DNA of 64,000 bases from Pseudovibrio axinellae (GTDB lineage: Bacteria > Pseudomonadota > Alphaproteobacteria > Rhizobiales > Stappiaceae), in the NCBI RefSeq assembly GCF_900110875.1, contig NZ_FOFM01000001.1:1-64000 (forward strand), read 5' to 3'. Shown here piece by piece: positions 28,059 through 35,959 of this stretch; within the stretch, counting starts at the first letter, position 1; each line of letters begins with the position of its first letter. Position numbers and translations under genes: made by a program. The notes under the pieces were generated by a model. It was given only the letters and a program-made list of their open reading frames with translations, was not told the DNA's origin and ran no database searches.

Positions 28059-28094
28059 TTGAACACACGCTCAACTTGGACATACGCTCAAGTT
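28059..28094. promoter_or_regulatory. Candidate TetR operator between MATE and tetR
   Basis: Two overlapping imperfect palindromes: TTGA-N8-TCAA (28059-28074) and AACTTG-N10-CAAGTT (28073-28094), the latter with a perfect 6-bp arm. They are located between the divergent MATE and TetR genes. Such adjacent dyads are usual for TetR-family operators; binding is inference. Confidence 0.35.
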
Positions 28095-28145
28095 TGTGGT
28101 AAGTCAAGAATACTGCACATAATCGCAATTCATATGGATCTGCCA

Positions 28146-28769
28146 ATGGCTTACCTGGCGAAAGACGAACGCCGCAAAGCAATCATTATAGCAACACTGC
28201 AAGTTGTCGCTGAAAAAGGGTTTGCTGGTATTACCACCAGAGCAGTCGCAACCCAGCTGGGTGCTGCAACGGGCATTCTGCATCATCACTTCAGTTCGCT
28301 CTCAGAGTTAAAATGCGAAGCACTGCGCTTTCTCTCGCGCAAAAACGAGATGAAATCCAGAAAGATGGCACAGGAGTTGACGCCTACTCAGAGCTTACTC
28401 AAAATCTTGAGTTTTGACGCGACCCCTGAAGAAAAATCAGAGGCGTGCATCTGGATCAGTGCGGCAGATGAAGCAGCCAGAGAGCCTGAGTTTGGCCGCG
28501 TTTATGCGCAGGAATCCAACAGGTATCATGAATGGGTCTGTGAAAATTTGAAGGCGGGTGCCAAAACGGGCGAATTCACGCTCTCCCTTTCCCCAGAGCT
28601 GGCTGCCTGGAAGCTGATGACAGTCGCTCATAATTTATACGATGTTTCCAGCCTGCCGCACACGGACCTTTCACCACAAATGGCTGTTGAAATTCTCAAA
28701 CAAGAGCTTATTGCTACCCTTGGTTTAAAGAGCAAAGACCTTGCGTCTCAGTTGCTTTCCAGTCAATAA
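28146..28769 (+). CDS. TetR family transcriptional regulator
   Basis: A 207-residue regulator starting MAYLAKDERRKAIIIATLQV; a further ATG at 28134 would add four residues. The open frame extends upstream into the MATE gene region, but that part has no regulator features. The helix-turn-helix is clear (GFAGITTRAVATQLGAATGILHHHF, about 25-49). The C-terminal domain (SEACIWISAADEAAREPEFG...YHEWVCENLKAG) resembles BetI-like regulators. It probably represses the divergent MATE pump and itself. The aroQ gene follows after 38 bases and may be in the same transcript. Confidence 0.87.
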   Translation: MAYLAKDERRKAIIIATLQVVAEKGFAGITTRAVATQLGAATGILHHHFSSLSELKCEALRFLSRKNEMKSRKMAQELTPTQSLLKILSFDATPEEKSEACIWISAADEAAREPEFGRVYAQESNRYHEWVCENLKAGAKTGEFTLSLSPELAAWKLMTVAHNLYDVSSLPHTDLSPQMAVEILKQELIATLGLKSKDLASQLLSSQ

Positions 28770-28807
28770 AGAACAAGTCACCTACATTTAACCTCAGAGA
28801 CCTGCGC

Positions 28808-29251
28808 ATGAAGAAGATCCTCATTCTCAACGGCCCAAACCTCAACCTGCTTGGAATGCGCCAGCCGGACGTTTATGGCTCAACCACACTTGCTGAGATT
28901 GAGGACCAGTGCCGTATGCATGCCAAGACACTGGGTGTTGAGGTTGAGTGTAAACAGTCCAATCATGAGGGCGAGCTGATTGACTGGATCCATGCAACGC
29001 GTCAGTCCCACACAGCAATAGTGCTCAATGCTGGAGCATACACCCACACCTCAATTGCAATTATGGACGCAATTTCCAGTGTGGAGCGCCCTGTCATTGA
29101 GTTGCATCTATCCAACATTCACCAACGTGAATCGTTTCGTCACACTTCCTACATCTCGAAGGTGGCAAAAGGTCTGATCTGCGGACTTGGTGCGCATGGT
29201 TACACGCTGGCTATGGATGCAGCGCTTCGCATTTTAGAGGAAGAAGGCTGA
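28808..29251 (+). CDS. aroQ: Type II 3-dehydroquinate dehydratase
   Basis: A 147-residue dodecameric dehydroquinase of normal length, which dehydrates 3-dehydroquinate in the shikimate pathway or in quinate catabolism. Active-site residues are present: R18 and Y23 (GMRQPDVYG), NHEGELIDWIH, LNAGAYTHTS, ELHLSNIHQRESFRH. In many alphaproteobacteria the housekeeping aroQ lies beside accB-accC; here it follows a TetR gene, so it may be a second copy with a separate role. Confidence 0.93.
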   Translation: MKKILILNGPNLNLLGMRQPDVYGSTTLAEIEDQCRMHAKTLGVEVECKQSNHEGELIDWIHATRQSHTAIVLNAGAYTHTSIAIMDAISSVERPVIELHLSNIHQRESFRHTSYISKVAKGLICGLGAHGYTLAMDAALRILEEEG

Positions 29252-29281
29252 GGCTCAGCCAGAGCTGCTCTTCCCTCAGTG

Positions 29282-29728
29282 CTAGTCGTAATTTTTGGAG
29301 TTGCGCAACTTTTTCACGTTTCCGCGTTGCTTCTTGCCCTCTATACGCCGCCGCTTGGACGCAAGTGTTGGCCGCGTCGCTTTTCGTGTTTTGGGGACGT
29401 AGGCTGCTTTGCGGATCAACTCCAGCAGGCGCTCCAACGCATCGTCGCGATTGCGCTCCTGGGTGCGAAAGCGATCCGCTGTGAGAACAATCTCCCCTTT
29501 CAGTGTCAAACGCGAACCGGCGATTGTTCTTAGGCGAGCCTTCAAATCATCGGGAAGAGTCGTATTCCCATCCAGATTGAATCGCAATTGCACGGAGGAA
29601 GACACTTTATTCACGTTCTGGCCGCCTGGCCCCGACGCCCGAATAAAGTCTTCTTTGATGTCGCGCTGTTCAATTGAGTAGCGCTCGTTTACTTGAATTG
29701 TTTTGCGCTCACTCACTGCTCTCACCAA
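29282..29728 (-). CDS. arfB: Alternative ribosome-rescue factor ArfB
   Basis: A 148-residue peptidyl-tRNA hydrolase of the YaeJ/ArfB family that frees ribosomes stalled on truncated mRNA. The catalytic GGQ is at 35-37 (ASGPGGQNVNKVSSSVQLRF), and the C-terminal basic tail (KRRRIEGKKQRGNVKKLRN) enters the mRNA channel. The length matches stand-alone ArfB and excludes full release factors RF1/RF2. It converges with aroQ. Confidence 0.93.
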   Translation of the reverse strand: MVRAVSERKTIQVNERYSIEQRDIKEDFIRASGPGGQNVNKVSSSVQLRFNLDGNTTLPDDLKARLRTIAGSRLTLKGEIVLTADRFRTQERNRDDALERLLELIRKAAYVPKTRKATRPTLASKRRRIEGKKQRGNVKKLRNSKNYD

Positions 29729-30024
29729 CTGCGCCTATCATCCATAGTATTGATTGAAATAGTATATTTTACTCTTTGGTCAAAAATAAAACCTCAAGCT
29801 GCGCCTTCCGCTATAATACCAGCCTTCCAGATTTGCAAAGTTTTAGGCATTAAAACATTTCTCGACCACAAGGACGGTTGAACGTAAAATCCACCTATAT
29901 GTTTGATATCGCTTGATTTAGTCAGGTCTTCTACCTAGTCTCAAACCACATGTTGTCATGAAGCTATTAATTTGTGACACCTAGCAGACCAGCACTATTC
30001 GTCTCAAGCGTATTTGGAGGGGAC

Positions 30025-31377
30025 ATGACTGAGGTTAACGCATTGGCGCGGGGCGAAATCGCCGGCCTGACCACAAACAACCTTGATGCCCATTGGATGC
30101 CTTTTACGGCAAACCGACAGTTCAAGAAAGATCCTCGCCTTCTTGTGAAGGCCAAGGACATGCATTACACCTCCGCCGATGGTCGCCAGATTTTGGATGG
30201 CACCGCCGGTCTTTGGTGCTGCAATGCAGGTCATGGTCGCCAGAAGATCGTTGAAGCTGTACAAAATCAGGTCGCCGAGCTGGATTACGCCCCTCCTTTC
30301 CAGATGGCACATCCAAAATCTTTTGAGCTGGCTGCACGCCTGGCAGCTTTGATGCCAGACCCACTCAACCACCTCTTTTTCACCAACTCCGGCTCGGAGA
30401 GTGTTGAAACCGCCTTGAAAATGGCGCTTGCTTACCACAAAGCCAATGGCCAAGCCTCGCGTACGCGCTTGATCGGGCGCGAGCGCGGCTATCACGGGGT
30501 CAACTTCGGTGGTATTTCCGTCGGGGGCATGGTTGCCAACCGCAAGCAGTTTGGGACCATGCTGGCAGGTGTAGACCACATGCGCCACACCCATAATATT
30601 GCTGGCAACGAGTTTAGTAAGGGTGTGCCGAAAAACGGGGTTGAGTATGCAGAGGACCTGATGCGCATGGTTCAGCTGCATGACCCTTCAACCATCGCAG
30701 CTGTGATTGTAGAACCTGTTGCAGGCTCTGCTGGCGTTATTTTGCCGCCGGAAGGCTATTTGCAGCGCCTGCGTGAGATCTGCGATGAGCACGGCATCCT
30801 GCTTATCTTTGACGAAGTCATCACTGGATTTGGCCGATTGGGGACGCCGTTTGCAGTTGACTACTTCGGTGTGGTTCCGGATTTGGTGACAACGGCAAAA
30901 GGCCTTACCAGCGGCGTTGTGCCGATGGGTGCCGTTTATGCCAGTTCCAAGATCTATGATGCATTCATGACTGGCCCAGATCACTTGATCGAACTGTTTC
31001 ACGGTTACACCTACTCCGCCCACCCACTGGCTTGTGCTGCTGCTTTGGCAACACTTGATGTTTATGCCGATGATGAGCTGCTGACACGAGGCGCTCGTAT
31101 CTCCCAGTATTGGGAGAACGCACTGCACTCGCTTCGCGACTGCAAGCATGTGATCGACATCCGCAACATCGGTCTTATCGGGGCCATAGAGCTGGAACCA
31201 ATGGCTGGGGAGCCAACCAAGCGGGCGTTTACTGCCTTCCTCAAAGCCTATGAGAAGAACATTTTGATCAGAACAACTGGCGATATCATTGCTATGTCGC
31301 CGCCATTGATCATTTCTGAAGATCAGATTGACGAGCTGACCGGAACACTGCGTGGTGTTCTTAACGCGCTGGATTAA
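30025..31377 (+). CDS. Omega-amino acid:pyruvate transaminase (class III)
   Basis: A 450-residue class III aminotransferase whose sequence fits the beta-alanine/omega-amino acid:pyruvate group. Seen are DAHWMPFTANRQFKKDPRL near the start, the substrate region GLWCCNAGHGR, FTNSGSESVETALKMA (about 113-128), LIFDEVITGFGRLG (about 254-267) and the lysine in TTAKGLTSGVVPMGA (about 284-298). The ATG at 30025 has a strong GGAGGGG; upstream starts lack one. Monocistronic: a good terminator follows. The 296-base region upstream, shared with the divergent arfB, shows no clear promoter. Confidence 0.9.
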   Translation: MTEVNALARGEIAGLTTNNLDAHWMPFTANRQFKKDPRLLVKAKDMHYTSADGRQILDGTAGLWCCNAGHGRQKIVEAVQNQVAELDYAPPFQMAHPKSFELAARLAALMPDPLNHLFFTNSGSESVETALKMALAYHKANGQASRTRLIGRERGYHGVNFGGISVGGMVANRKQFGTMLAGVDHMRHTHNIAGNEFSKGVPKNGVEYAEDLMRMVQLHDPSTIAAVIVEPVAGSAGVILPPEGYLQRLREICDEHGILLIFDEVITGFGRLGTPFAVDYFGVVPDLVTTAKGLTSGVVPMGAVYASSKIYDAFMTGPDHLIELFHGYTYSAHPLACAAALATLDVYADDELLTRGARISQYWENALHSLRDCKHVIDIRNIGLIGAIELEPMAGEPTKRAFTAFLKAYEKNILIRTTGDIIAMSPPLIISEDQIDELTGTLRGVLNALD

Positions 31378-31406
31378 GCACAGCTTCAACCTGTCACTGA
31401 CATTAA

Positions 31407-31427
31407 GGGCGCTTCGGCGCCTTTTTT
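31407..31427 (+). terminator. Rho-independent terminator
   Basis: GGCGC (31408-31412), TTCG tetraloop, GCGCC (31417-31421), then TTTTTT. It is 30 bases after the transaminase stop. Confidence 0.85.
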
Positions 31428-31470
31428 CGTTTAAACCATTATTTTCAATGCGTTATCTAACACACCTCAA

Positions 31471-31492
31471 GTTAAAGTTGATTAACTTTAAC
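31471..31492. promoter_or_regulatory. 9-bp palindrome upstream of mazG
   Basis: GTTAAAGTT-gatt-AACTTTAAC is a perfect inverted repeat, 111 bases before the mazG start. Its core AAGTTGATTAACT also occurs, on the minus strand, upstream of pdhA (58776-58788). It could be an operator; the regulator is unknown. Confidence 0.35.
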
Positions 31493-31602
31493 CACTTACT
31501 GAGCTGCAAACTCCACGTAATCACCACAAGCGGGCTCGCCATGGGTAATCTCGCCTGATAGTGTGCCGCTCACTTTACAAGACAACACCCCTCAGGATCA
31601 GC

Positions 31603-32433
31603 ATGTTACCCTCCCGCGATATTTCTCGTCTCATCGAAATCATGAAGGCACTTAGAACACCTGGCACTGGCTGCCCATGGGATCTGGAGCAAAACTTCAA
31701 AACCATCTCACCGTATACCATTGAAGAAGCCTACGAAGTTGCTGATGCCATTGAGCGCGAGGACCTTCTTGATCTAAAGGAAGAACTCGGCGATCTCCTG
31801 TTCCAGGTGGTCTATTATTCCCAAATGGCGCAGGAAGAGAACGCTTTTGCATTTGAAGATGTGGTGGAAGCCATTGCTAAGAAGATGATCCGTCGCCACC
31901 CACACGTGTTTGGCGATGACGAGCAAAAAGCTGCGGGCTTTCCTAAGGGTGCGTGGGACAAGATCAAAGAAGAAGAAAAGCAAGAACGCAGAGAACAACG
32001 CGCAAAGATGGGCCTTTTGGAAAAGCAGCCAAGGTTTCTTGATGAGGTTCCAAACGTTTTCCCGGCCTTGACCGAAGCAGAAAAACTCCAGCACCGTGCC
32101 TCCAAAGTGGGTTTTGATTGGGGTGCAGCAGAACCTGTGCTTGCAAAAATCAAAGAGGAAGTTGACGAGCTTTCCGCCGAAGTCAAAGCTGATACGCCAA
32201 ACCGCAGCAAGATTGAGGACGAGCTGGGGGATGTCTTGTTTGCGGTCGCGAACCTTGCCCGTCATCTGGAAATTCAGCCAGAAGCCGCGTTAAAGCGCAC
32301 CAACGCAAAGTTTCGCCGCCGCTTTGCGCATATCGAGGATGCTGCGAAGGAAGAGCAACGCCCGCTTGCAGACCTGTCTCTTGATGAGATGGAGGCCCAT
32401 TGGCAATCGGCAAAGCAGTTTGATCCAAAATAA
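31603..32433 (+). CDS. mazG: Nucleoside triphosphate pyrophosphohydrolase MazG
   Basis: A 276-residue enzyme with two all-alpha MazG domains that hydrolyses (d)NTPs to monophosphates and pyrophosphate. The first domain has GCPWDLEQNFKTISPYTIEEAYEVADAI and EELGDLLFQVVYYSQM (metal-binding E-x-x-E/D motifs, about 55-72). The second has the matching EVDELSAEV and EDELGDVLFAVANLARH (about 207-223). The ATG at 31603 begins the family sequence; a GTG at 31561 is less likely. It converges with the DUF218 gene (4 bases between the stops). Confidence 0.93.
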   Translation: MLPSRDISRLIEIMKALRTPGTGCPWDLEQNFKTISPYTIEEAYEVADAIEREDLLDLKEELGDLLFQVVYYSQMAQEENAFAFEDVVEAIAKKMIRRHPHVFGDDEQKAAGFPKGAWDKIKEEEKQERREQRAKMGLLEKQPRFLDEVPNVFPALTEAEKLQHRASKVGFDWGAAEPVLAKIKEEVDELSAEVKADTPNRSKIEDELGDVLFAVANLARHLEIQPEAALKRTNAKFRRRFAHIEDAAKEEQRPLADLSLDEMEAHWQSAKQFDPK

Positions 32434-32437
32434 CAAG

Positions 32438-33055
32438 CTAGTCTATCAAGGGGCATGTTTGCGGGCTTAACTCTTTTAAATAGCCCGCATCCAGATACGG
32501 CTGTATTTTATTCCATTCTCTTAGCACATCTGCAGCAAACTCTGGATGCTCATGCCATTTGTCGGCACTCACTGGATACCTGTTGGATGCCATGAGCATT
32601 TTTACCAGATCAGGCCAGTAGCGCTCCAATGTCATGAGGTAACGCCGTGACGCACTGGCACTGCCAACCGCGATCACGGAGTGAATATCATCATACAGAT
32701 CAAGCTGCTTAAGAAGCTCAATAGAGAAGCGGACATTCTCACCAGTATTGGTAGCCCTCGTTTCCAGAACAATCTTTTCTTCGGGCACACCAGCAGCCAC
32801 CAGCCCCTCACACATCACCTCTGCTTCCAGCTGCCCTGTTCCAGTCACTTGCCCGCCTGTGACTAAGATACGCGCGACGAGACCATCACGCCACAGCTTC
32901 AACGCAACCTGAACACGCGCTTGCATGCTTCTACTGGACCCAAAAAGAAAGCAAAGATCGGCTTTGCGGATCTGTGTTCTAACGATCATATACCGCGTTA
33001 TCTCATCAACAAGCTGCGGTGTTAATCCGGCTAATAATTGAATTGGACAGCTCAT
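32438..33055 (-). CDS. YdcF/DUF218-family protein
   Basis: A 205-residue soluble protein with one DUF218 (YdcF-like) domain of Rossmann type. Family signs are ADLCFLFGSSRSMQARVQVALKLW (about 33-56), ILVTGGQVTG (about 63-72), VPEEKIVLETRATNTGENVRFS (about 94-115) and VIAVGSASASRRYLMTLERYWP (about 128-149). There is no membrane anchor, unlike SanA or ElyC. YdcF binds S-adenosylmethionine in E. coli, but its role is not known. Confidence 0.8.
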   Translation of the reverse strand: MSCPIQLLAGLTPQLVDEITRYMIVRTQIRKADLCFLFGSSRSMQARVQVALKLWRDGLVARILVTGGQVTGTGQLEAEVMCEGLVAAGVPEEKIVLETRATNTGENVRFSIELLKQLDLYDDIHSVIAVGSASASRRYLMTLERYWPDLVKMLMASNRYPVSADKWHEHPEFAADVLREWNKIQPYLDAGYLKELSPQTCPLID

Positions 33056-33122
33056 AACATGACCAACTTACCGCTTATTCCCAGTCGTGTCACGTTCAGC
33101 ACTTAAGCACGGAAGAGCCGGT

Positions 33123-33171
33123 AAATCTCGCCGGAAACTGTAATCACTCACACCCCAGAACGGCGAGATTT
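33123..33171. other. Hairpin upstream of an orphan gene
   Basis: AAATCTCGCCG (33123-33133) pairs perfectly with CGGCGAGATTT (33161-33171) over a 27-base loop; a T-rich stretch follows on the plus strand. No plus-strand gene ends nearby, so it may belong to a leader or a small RNA rather than terminate a gene. Downstream, an AT-rich dyad (CTCAAA 33178-33183, TTTGAG 33204-33209) lies before the orphan gene. Confidence 0.4.
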
Positions 33172-33258
33172 TCTTACTCAAAATTTCGGTAATGTCGCAA
33201 AATTTGAGATTTGGATACACTTGAGTGATGCTTTAGGGAATTGAGAGAAAGTTAGAGG

Positions 33259-33834
33259 ATGCCCTCAACAACCATCAGAGACTTAAGAGAATTTCTTCAG
33301 GAAAGGAACCTGCAAACCATCCGTACAAAAATTGATCGCGGGCACGCGGACGAACGCCCTTTCGATTTCATAATTGTAGTCAATACATTAGACCTTCACT
33401 CTTCGTTATCATGCCTTAAAAGTACTTCAATCATTGGCGCTCAAAACAGCGAATGTGTACGACATTTAGCCTGTGACCTTGCAGAGATTACATTGAATTT
33501 CATTGATGACGCGAGAGATGAAATAAAACAAATAATTGAAACATGCAGGACGGAGAATCCAAAGCTCAATGAAGCTAGGCAAACGATATCTGAACAGTTA
33601 GCCAGAACCGCTGATGCAAAGAACACTGCGGTTCAAAGTAATAGCGAATTCATGCGGCTTTCCAGAGCAGAAGCTGCATGGGCAGCAATGCTTGGGTTAA
33701 CTGCCTGCGATCCATACGTGTCAGTTAGAGTAGTGGCTTTACAAACCGAGCTAGCTGCTCCTGACCCTGCCGATGTTATTAAAAAAATGTCCGAGACACT
33801 TCGAAGATGGCTAGCTAATACCAGGATCAGTTAG
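33259..33834 (+). CDS. Hypothetical protein (orphan)
   Basis: A 191-residue protein not recognised. It is soluble, largely alpha-helical and acidic/polar, with no signal peptide, membrane segment or known motif; residues about 75-130 look like long helices (DARDEIKQIIETCRTENPKLNEARQTISEQLART). The gene has a lower G+C content and different codon use than its neighbours, and it sits between core genes flanked by hairpins on both sides, which suggests a recent arrival. The ATG at 33259 is preceded by AGAGG. Confidence 0.6.
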   Translation: MPSTTIRDLREFLQERNLQTIRTKIDRGHADERPFDFIIVVNTLDLHSSLSCLKSTSIIGAQNSECVRHLACDLAEITLNFIDDARDEIKQIIETCRTENPKLNEARQTISEQLARTADAKNTAVQSNSEFMRLSRAEAAWAAMLGLTACDPYVSVRVVALQTELAAPDPADVIKKMSETLRRWLANTRIS

Positions 33835-33985
33835 AAGCGTCTGTATTGCAAATATACAGAGTTCAGGCGTTGTCTTTGAATCTCCCATACTTAGAGGTGT
33901 TACAGCAGGTTAGTTCTTGTAGAGAGATGCCCCGAGTGAACGCCCAAGCAAGGCTTTCGTCAGTTCGTGAGGTTTAATCCTGTCT

Positions 33986-34014
33986 CGTTTTGGCCGTGCA
34001 CTTTGGCCAAAACG
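33986..34014. other. 10-bp perfect hairpin
   Basis: CGTTTTGGCC (33986-33995) and GGCCAAAACG (34005-34014) with a 9-base loop, between the orphan gene and the hflX terminator. Function not clear; possibly the terminator of the orphan gene, although no T-run follows. Confidence 0.4.
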
Positions 34015-34027
34015 CCTATTTGAAGCG

Positions 34028-34057
34028 AAAAGCCCCACTCTTTCGAGCAGGGCTTTT
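34028..34057. terminator. Terminator hairpin downstream of hflX
   Basis: AAAAGCCC (34028-34035) pairs with GGGCTTTT (34050-34057), with an inner CTC-TTTC-GAG. The stem ends in T-runs on both strands, so it can work in both directions; it lies 24 bases after the hflX stop. Confidence 0.7.
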
Positions 34058-34080
34058 ATGTCTTTATCAGCACAACACAA

Positions 34081-35541
34081 TCAGATAGGCGAGTAACCGC
34101 TGTCGTCTTCTTGTGTTGGCTCATCTGGTAGTTCCAGGCCTGTCACAAAGTACTTTGCGAACCGCTCCCGAACCCTTGAGCGATGGGCTTCTGGTACACG
34201 CACATCAAGACGAATGCCGTTCTCAGTATCCTCCCGAGTGAGAATTTCACAGTTCTGGTAAAGCCACGCATGGCCCTCTCCATCACTGTGCGGCAACACC
34301 ATAGAAACCGTATCCAGCTGCTCAGCCAAACGGGCTTCAATCCGCGCAATAAGGTCAGAAACGCCCTCACCACTTACTGCTGAAAGAGCAATAGGCCCTT
34401 CTTCAACCGAGTTGGCTTCAAGCAGTTTCTCCCGATGGTCCTCTTCAAGCCTATCGATCTTGTTGTGGACCTCAATGACCCGATCACTCTCAGAGACTTT
34501 CAGTCCGAGCATTTCCAATGTCTCGTTCACGTCTTGAGACTGCGCCTTGGTGTCTTCATGAGCAATGTCACGCACATGAAGCACAATATCAGCCTGAATC
34601 ACCTCTTCCAGTGTCGCCCTGAAAGCGGCAACCAGATTGTGCGGCAGCTCTGAAATAAACCCAACCGTATCGGAAAGGATCACCTCGCGGCCATGCGGCA
34701 GCTTGAGACGACGCAGAGTTGGATCCAGTGTCGCAAACAGCAGATCCTTGGCAAACACATCTGCATTGGTCATGCGGTTAAACAACGTGGACTTGCCCGC
34801 ATTGGTGTAGCCAACAAAGGCAACCACCGGGTGCGGAACTTTCTTACGTGCTTTACGGTGCAGCTTTCGGGTCCGCTGAACCTGCTCAAGATGTCCTTTA
34901 AGCAGAGTAATGCGATCCTGAATGACCCGACGGTCAGCCTCGATCTGGGTTTCACCTGGCCCACCCACAAAGCCAAGACCACCACGTTGACGCTCAAGGT
35001 GCGTCCAAGAGCGGACAAGGCGTGACTTTTGCCAGGAGAGGTGCGCAAGCTCGACCTGTAAACGCCCCTCTTTTGTTTGGGCGCGTTCACCAAAGATCTC
35101 AAGAATGAGACCTGTCCGATCGATGACTTTGCAGTTCCAATCTCTTTCAAGATTACGCTGCTGGATCGGAGTTAGCGGATGATCGACAACGACCAACTCA
35201 ATCTCTTCGGCTTCCAGCTGCTGGCGAATTTCTTCCACCTTGCCGGAGCCAAACAGACTTGCAGGTTTCACAGCAGACAGCCGCACCAAACCAGAGGAGA
35301 CAATCTCCAACTCGATTGCTGCCGCTAGTCCAACGGCTTCTTCCAGCCGCGCCTGTGGGCTTCGCTCAGCGCCGAAAGGACGCTCTGGCGCACCCTTCCC
35401 TCTCGCCAAAGCTCTGCTTTGAATGATCGGTACGACGACGAGTGACCGAGTTCCCCGGGTCACCTCGTCTTCGCCGGCCTCAAGGTTCGCATCGCGTTGC
35501 TTGCGGTTAAGACCGGCTTCTTTTTTAGATTGGGGCTTCAA
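34081..35541 (-). CDS. hflX: Ribosome-associated GTPase HflX
   Basis: A 486-residue GTPase that splits stalled ribosomes after stress. An N-terminal HflX domain (about 36-180; VDHPLTPIQQRNLERDW, GLGFVGGPGETQIEADRR) precedes the G domain: G1 GYTNAGKS at 244-251, G3 DTVGF, G4 NKID. The start is a TTG directly after the hfq stop with a strong GGAGG inside the hfq 3' end, so translation is coupled to hfq. The hfq-hflX pair is conserved in proteobacteria. Confidence 0.95.
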   Translation of the reverse strand: MKPQSKKEAGLNRKQRDANLEAGEDEVTRGTRSLVVVPIIQSRALARGKGAPERPFGAERSPQARLEEAVGLAAAIELEIVSSGLVRLSAVKPASLFGSGKVEEIRQQLEAEEIELVVVDHPLTPIQQRNLERDWNCKVIDRTGLILEIFGERAQTKEGRLQVELAHLSWQKSRLVRSWTHLERQRGGLGFVGGPGETQIEADRRVIQDRITLLKGHLEQVQRTRKLHRKARKKVPHPVVAFVGYTNAGKSTLFNRMTNADVFAKDLLFATLDPTLRRLKLPHGREVILSDTVGFISELPHNLVAAFRATLEEVIQADIVLHVRDIAHEDTKAQSQDVNETLEMLGLKVSESDRVIEVHNKIDRLEEDHREKLLEANSVEEGPIALSAVSGEGVSDLIARIEARLAEQLDTVSMVLPHSDGEGHAWLYQNCEILTREDTENGIRLDVRVPEAHRSRVRERFAKYFVTGLELPDEPTQEDDSGYSPI

Positions 35542-35799
35542 TCAGCCTCCTGCTTTTTCGCCTTCTTCTTCAGCTGGTTCGAACAGCTGTATAGGGCTAT
35601 TTGGCATAATTGTGGAGATAGCGTGTTTGTAAACGAGCTGGGAATGCCCGTCACGGCGTAATAATACGCAGAAATTATCGAACCAAGTAACTACACCTTG
35701 CAGTTTTACACCATTGATCAAAAAGATTGTCAGTGGAGCCTTCTGCTTCCTGACGTGATTTAAAAATGTATCTTGAAGATTTTGAGCGCGGTCAGCCAT
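35542..35799 (-). CDS. hfq: RNA chaperone Hfq
   Basis: An 85-residue Sm-like protein, which binds sRNAs and A-rich mRNA as a hexamer. Sm1 is [20 protein letters not shown] and Sm2 is YKHAIST, both fully typical. The ATG at 35799 ([18 protein letters not shown]) is the family start; the reading from 35847 adds an unrelated segment. The C-terminal tail is short and acidic ([12 protein letters not shown]), as in alphaproteobacteria. Confidence 0.97.
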   Translation of the reverse strand: MADRAQNLQDTFLNHVRKQKAPLTIFLINGVKLQGVVTWFDNFCVLLRRDGHSQLVYKHAISTIMPNSPIQLFEPAEEEGEKAGG

Positions 35800-35959
35800 A
35801 TCTATTTTTTTCCTATTCTCAGTGGACACGGCCGCGGCATCCACCATTTACTGTTCCCATCCTCGAAACGGCCAAGAGACATTCACAAACGCAAGTGAGG
35901 TGTCTCAAACACTAAGGTCCGCCGTCTTTTTAAGTTCCCTTCAGCAAACACCGGAGGCG

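Noticed and set aside
27864-28145. N-terminal extension of the TetR protein over the MATE gene
   Set aside because: It overlaps the 5' end of the MATE gene and the operator region and has no domain; the TetR fold starts at 28146.
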